64,000 nt of DNA from JAAGZL01 sp050290785 (GTDB taxonomy: Bacteria > Pseudomonadota > Gammaproteobacteria > Chromatiales > Chromatiaceae). The stretch's first letter is position 1; each line of letters starts with the position of its first letter. The position numbers and the translations under genes are program-made. Location of the stretch: the NCBI GenBank assembly GCA_050290785.1, contig JBNKIR010000047.1, positions 1 through 64,000 of the forward strand, read 5' to 3'. Below are positions 60,498 to 64,000 of this stretch, piece by piece. The notes under the pieces are model-generated. The model did not search any database. It was not told the origin of the DNA and was given only the letters and a program-made list of their open reading frames with translations.

Positions 60498-61090
60498 TTC
60501 GCATTCCCCCCAGGAGCGGCATCAGACTCCTGTTCAGACTTCTTATTTATCTGTTTGACCATGAGAGTGAAATGACTGAATCCTGTACCTGTCTTATCTT
60601 TATTCTCAATCACCTGTAGAGATGGCATACCTAACCATCCGGAAGCATCTACATTACGCATATAAGAGGAGACGCGCGCATTCGATTGGGCTCGTCCATT
60701 AATCGTGACCGACTTGCCATTCTGTCTTACATCAGTCAGATAAGACCCCTCAGGGGTCCTTGTTACCAATTCATCAAACAGATGTACAATTTCAGGACGA
60801 CTGCTTTGCAACTCCTGAATTATGTTGATCCTGGCCAGCAACCTGGCCTTGGTTCTCTCAAGATCTTTGATCTCCTTGATTTTGCTGTCCATCAATGCGA
60901 TCTCTTTCTTCAGAAAACCGTTACGCCCCTTCTGATGGTCAATCATTCCGGAAATATGCAGGTGCACATAGAATCCTAACAGCAGCGTAATAAACAGAGC
61001 TCCAGCCACCATCACGCCAAATTCACGTTGGCGCTGTTTCCTCAGCTCTTCCCGCCAGGGTAAAAGATTTATCCGTGCCATCTCAGTCAA
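60494..61090 (-). CDS. pilN: Type IV pilus alignment protein PilN
   Basis: 198 residues. The N-terminal cytoplasmic motif INLLPWREELRK binds the groove of PilM; one membrane helix (about 25-45) follows, then a coiled coil and a ferredoxin-like domain. Overlaps pilM by eight bases and pilO by four. Confidence 0.94.
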   Translation of the reverse strand: MTEMARINLLPWREELRKQRQREFGVMVAGALFITLLLGFYVHLHISGMIDHQKGRNGFLKKEIALMDSKIKEIKDLERTKARLLARINIIQELQSSRPEIVHLFDELVTRTPEGSYLTDVRQNGKSVTINGRAQSNARVSSYMRNVDASGWLGMPSLQVIENKDKTGTGFSHFTLMVKQINKKSEQESDAAPGGNAK

Positions 61091-62159
61091 AGCTCCTCAA
61101 TGCCAAACCGCAGGCTATCATCAACGATGGCGCATCGTTGCTCAGACTCTGCGGTTTAACGTTAGACGAAACAGACATGTTGCTGAATGGATTTGAGATG
61201 ATTGTTGGCGTTCCGACCTTTTCCTCCACCAACTCATCAATCGCGTGGATTGAGGCACATCCTCCAGCCAGAACAATGTGGTCAACACTATTATACGCGC
61301 TTGAAGAGAAGAAAAATTGCAGCGATCTACTGACCTGCTGTGCCAACGCCTCTTTAAACGGCTCTAAAACTTCAGACACGTAGTTATCCGGCAACCCTCC
61401 CTGCCTTTTAGCCATTCCAGCCTCTTCCTGTGAAAGGCCATATCGCCGCTGAATCTCCTCTGTCAACTGCTTGCCACCAAAACTCTGCTCTCGCGTGTAG
61501 ATGATTTTGTTGTTGTGCAGAACATTCAGCGCCGTGTTGGTAGCGCCGATATCGACTATGGCGACAGTTTGATCAACACCAAAATCAGGCAACTGTTCAG
61601 TGATCAGGGAAAAGGCGTTCTCCATGGCATACGCCTCAACGTCAACCACAGCCGCGGACAACCCTGCAAGCTCCAAGGCTGATACGCGATTTTCCACATT
61701 CTCACTTCTGGATGCGGCCAGAAGGACATCCACCATTTCCGGATTCTTCTCATTCGGGCCGAACACCTCAAAATCGATATTCACCTCTTCCAGGGGGTAG
61801 GGGATATATTGATCTGCCTCCAACTGAATCTGGTTCTCCATCTCCTTATCAGAGAGTGAGGCTGGCATAGTGATAATCTTGGTTATAACAGCAGAGCCGG
61901 AAACGGCCACAGCGGCCTGTTTGGCACGACTGCCGGAACGACGCACCACATTTCTGATGGCATCCCCAACGGCATCTACGTCTGCGATATTTTTTTCCAC
62001 TACGGCATCAGGAGGCAGCACTTCTACCGCATAACGCTCCACCCTGTACCTGGAGCCTGATCTGCCGCCAGTACGGCTCAGCTCCAGCAGCTTGACGGCC
62101 GTTGAGCTTATATCCAGACCAAGAACCGGACTTTGACTGGTTCCAAAAAAGGGCAACAT
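61083..62159 (-). CDS. pilM: Type IV pilus actin-like protein PilM
   Basis: 358 residues with an actin/FtsA-like fold: LGLDISSTAVKLLEL (phosphate 1), VVDVEAYAMENAF, VAIVDIGATNTALNVL (phosphate 2) and VLAGGCASIHAIDEL (adenosine). It sits on the cytoplasmic face and binds PilN. First gene of pilMNOPQ and divergent from mrcA across 214 bp, the usual arrangement. Confidence 0.95.
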   Translation of the reverse strand: MLPFFGTSQSPVLGLDISSTAVKLLELSRTGGRSGSRYRVERYAVEVLPPDAVVEKNIADVDAVGDAIRNVVRRSGSRAKQAAVAVSGSAVITKIITMPASLSDKEMENQIQLEADQYIPYPLEEVNIDFEVFGPNEKNPEMVDVLLAASRSENVENRVSALELAGLSAAVVDVEAYAMENAFSLITEQLPDFGVDQTVAIVDIGATNTALNVLHNNKIIYTREQSFGGKQLTEEIQRRYGLSQEEAGMAKRQGGLPDNYVSEVLEPFKEALAQQVSRSLQFFFSSSAYNSVDHIVLAGGCASIHAIDELVEEKVGTPTIISNPFSNMSVSSNVKPQSLSNDAPSLMIACGLALRSFD

Positions 62160-62373
62160 ATACCTGTCCTTCCCCTAAGTAATTACCATACTAGAATATA
62201 TCTTAAATAAATCTCTTTAACAAGTTTGCTTAACTATATAGCAGTAAATGATTTTTTTGTAAAACTTTTTATTAAAAAAGCCTGCATGGTTCACACAAAA
62301 TCGGGTTGGCTTAGTTTCAGAGAATGTTTGATAATACTCAGATATCTCAAATGAATTGCAGAAATAACCCCTT

Positions 62374-64000
62374 ATGAAGTGGCTTTTTAAGATAATCAAA
62401 GGCTTGTTGAGCCTGCTCATGCTAGGCCTGACCCTGGGCACAATTGCCGTGGTCGCGGTATATCTGCACCTGGAACCCAAGCTCCCATCCATAGAAAATC
62501 TGCGCGAGGTCGAACTTCAGGTCCCTTTGAGGATTTACACAAGCGATCAGTTACTGATGGCAGAATTCGGTGAGAAACGCCGTACCCCATTGATATATAA
62601 CCAAATTCCACAACAGGTCATTAATGCCTTCCTGGCCGCAGAAGATGATCGGTTCTTTCATCACCCTGGAGTGGATTATCGAGGTCTTCTCAGGGCCGGG
62701 GTACAGCTGGTGCTGACTGGCAAACGCAGCCAAGGTGGCAGCACCATAACCATGCAGGTTGCACGCAACTTCTATCTCAGCAGTAAAAAGACCTTTACCC
62801 GCAAGATCAATGAAATTCTCCTCTCTCTCAGGATAGAGGGCGCACTCACCAAAGAAGAGATCCTGGAGCTATACCTTAATAAGATATATCTCGGTAACCG
62901 ATCGTATGGCATTGGTGCTGCTGCGGAGGTCTACTATGGAAAACATCTGCACGAACTTAATCTAGCTCAGGTAGCCATGATTGCCGGCCTGCCCAAGGCG
63001 CCCTCAAGATTCAACCCCATCGTAAACCCAACCCGCGCCCTGCAAAGAAGAGATTATGTCCTAAAGCGTATGGCCAAGCTTGGACACATATCCCAGGAAG
63101 ATCTGAACGAGGCGCTACGGCAGCCGGTGACGGCGGAACTGCACGGATCTCAAACCGAAATAGATGCCCCATACCTGGCCGAAATGGTCCGCTCGGAGAT
63201 GGTGAGTAGATTTGGCGACAAGGCCTACACAGAGGGATATCGGGTCTACACCACCATCAGCAAAAAATCTCAGCTTGCTGCCGACAATGCCGTACGCAGG
63301 ACATTGATCGAATATGATCAGAGACATGGATACCGAGGGGCTGAGCAACACTTTGAGATCGATTCGCAGACCGATAATACCAAGTTAGATCAGACCCTGC
63401 TTGATATCGGTAGCGTTGGCGATCTTATCCCGGCACTGGTTACCGGCGTTGATGAAAAGAGCGCCAATATCTATCTGGGTGAAGGAAAGCAGGCGCAGAT
63501 CGATTGGGACGGACTGAGCTGGGCCAGACCATACATAAACGAAAACCGACGCGGCAAGGTACCGGCAAAGGCGTCCGACCTGCTAAAACCCGGCGACCTG
63601 ATTCGTGTAACAAAGACCCAGGACACGGAAGGCACAAAGTGGCATCTGAGCCAGATACCTGCCATACAGGGCGCACTTGTGGCCTTAGATCCAAATAACG
63701 GCGCCATTCGCTCCCTGGTGGGCGGCTTCGATTACTATCTGAGCAAGTTCAACCGAGTACTACAGGCCAAGCGCCAACCAGGATCCGGCTTCAAGGCCTT
63801 CATATATTCGGCGGCACTGGAAGCGGGATTTACCGCCGCCAGCATAATCAATGACGCCCCCATTGTGATAAATGACTATCGCCTGGAGACCGAATGGCGG
63901 CCGCAGAACTATAGCGGAAAATTTTATGGCCCGACCCGCCTCCGGCATGCCCTGACCAACTCACGCAATCTGGTCTCCATTCGCCTGTTGCGTTCCATGG
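62374..64000 (+). CDS. mrcA: Penicillin-binding protein 1A, 5' part (runs off the window)
   Basis: 542 codons visible, no stop. One N-terminal membrane helix (about 8-30), then a GT51 glycosyltransferase with the catalytic glutamate in AAEDDRFFHHPGVD and GGSTITMQVARN, an OB-like insert, and the start of the transpeptidase with the active serine in GSGFKAFIY (SxxK). It polymerises and crosslinks peptidoglycan. The OB-like insert and the wording place it with PBP1A, and divergence from pilM supports this. The KTG box and C-terminus lie beyond 64000. Confidence 0.93.
   Translation, partial: MKWLFKIIKGLLSLLMLGLTLGTIAVVAVYLHLEPKLPSIENLREVELQVPLRIYTSDQLLMAEFGEKRRTPLIYNQIPQQVINAFLAAEDDRFFHHPGVDYRGLLRAGVQLVLTGKRSQGGSTITMQVARNFYLSSKKTFTRKINEILLSLRIEGALTKEEILELYLNKIYLGNRSYGIGAAAEVYYGKHLHELNLAQVAMIAGLPKAPSRFNPIVNPTRALQRRDYVLKRMAKLGHISQEDLNEALRQPVTAELHGSQTEIDAPYLAEMVRSEMVSRFGDKAYTEGYRVYTTISKKSQLAADNAVRRTLIEYDQRHGYRGAEQHFEIDSQTDNTKLDQTLLDIGSVGDLIPALVTGVDEKSANIYLGEGKQAQIDWDGLSWARPYINENRRGKVPAKASDLLKPGDLIRVTKTQDTEGTKWHLSQIPAIQGALVALDPNNGAIRSLVGGFDYYLSKFNRVLQAKRQPGSGFKAFIYSAALEAGFTAASIINDAPIVINDYRLETEWRPQNYSGKFYGPTRLRHALTNSRNLVSIRLLRSM

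Overview
The window looks like the chromosome of a free-living or facultatively symbiotic gammaproteobacterium, at roughly 55% GC by eye. The evidence is the gene orders pilMNOPQ-aroK-aroB-damX-gltBD-hemE (with mrcA divergent from pilM), petABC-sspAB, and algW(degS)-hisC-hisD-hisG-murA. A cytochrome bc1 complex, a class-E-like succinate dehydrogenase/fumarate reductase with a CCG-domain subunit (instead of SdhCD), a DctBD system, a bacteriohemerythrin and a VPLPA-CTERM exosortase substrate together suggest a respiratory, possibly sulfur-oxidising Chromatiales-like lineage. That last step is inference.

Layout. Positions 1-6.6 kb are accessory. They hold the tail of a membrane protein, a VPLPA-CTERM secreted protein, a DUF1488 protein, a small basic protein, a frame-broken remnant, and an AT-rich three-gene minus-strand island: a secreted unknown, a YaaC-like protein and a HEPN RNase-like protein. 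The island begins at a tRNA-like cloverleaf that has a 20-nt anticodon loop and lies 10 nt upstream of the HEPN gene. Next comes a repeat-dense stretch (5.26-6.6 kb) with a tandem 21-bp array, two copies of a REP-bearing repeat, perfect palindromes and one small secreted-protein gene. From 6.6 to 18.3 kb lie dctBD, bacteriohemerythrin, greB, trpC, an acuI/ydfG pair, sspAB and petABC. From 18.5 to 27.8 kb lie a Nif3-like gene, algW/degS, hisCDG, murA, an orphan mlaC and ampG. From 28 to 36.4 kb is a mixture of single-gene units: malonyltransferase-like, endonuclease I, arsC-like, phosphodiesterase-like, FKBP, SpoU methyltransferase, sirtuin, MOMP-like porin, CBS protein and EamA exporter. From 36.8 to 44.8 kb are metH and the sdhABE-like operon. 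From 44.8 kb to the end are a secreted repeat protein, hemE, gltDB, damX, aroBK, the pilMNOPQ operon and the 5' part of mrcA (PBP1A), which runs off the window.

How the genes work together. Electrons from succinate enter through SdhABE and pass to quinone, then to the bc1 complex. DctBD would sense C4-dicarboxylates, but its transporter is not in the window. GltBD, HisCDG, TrpC, AroBK, MetH and HemE are ordinary biosynthesis. MurA, AmpG, PBP1A and DamX serve the cell wall and division. PilMNOPQ is the alignment complex and secretin of type IV pili. No CRISPR array, rRNA operon, integrase or complete insertion sequence was seen.

The best candidate for something undescribed is the 2.4-5.25 kb island, especially the tRNA-like RNA fused in cis to a HEPN-domain gene beside a YaaC-like gene. 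The second is the SdhABE operon, which ends in an unrecognised 83-residue protein.
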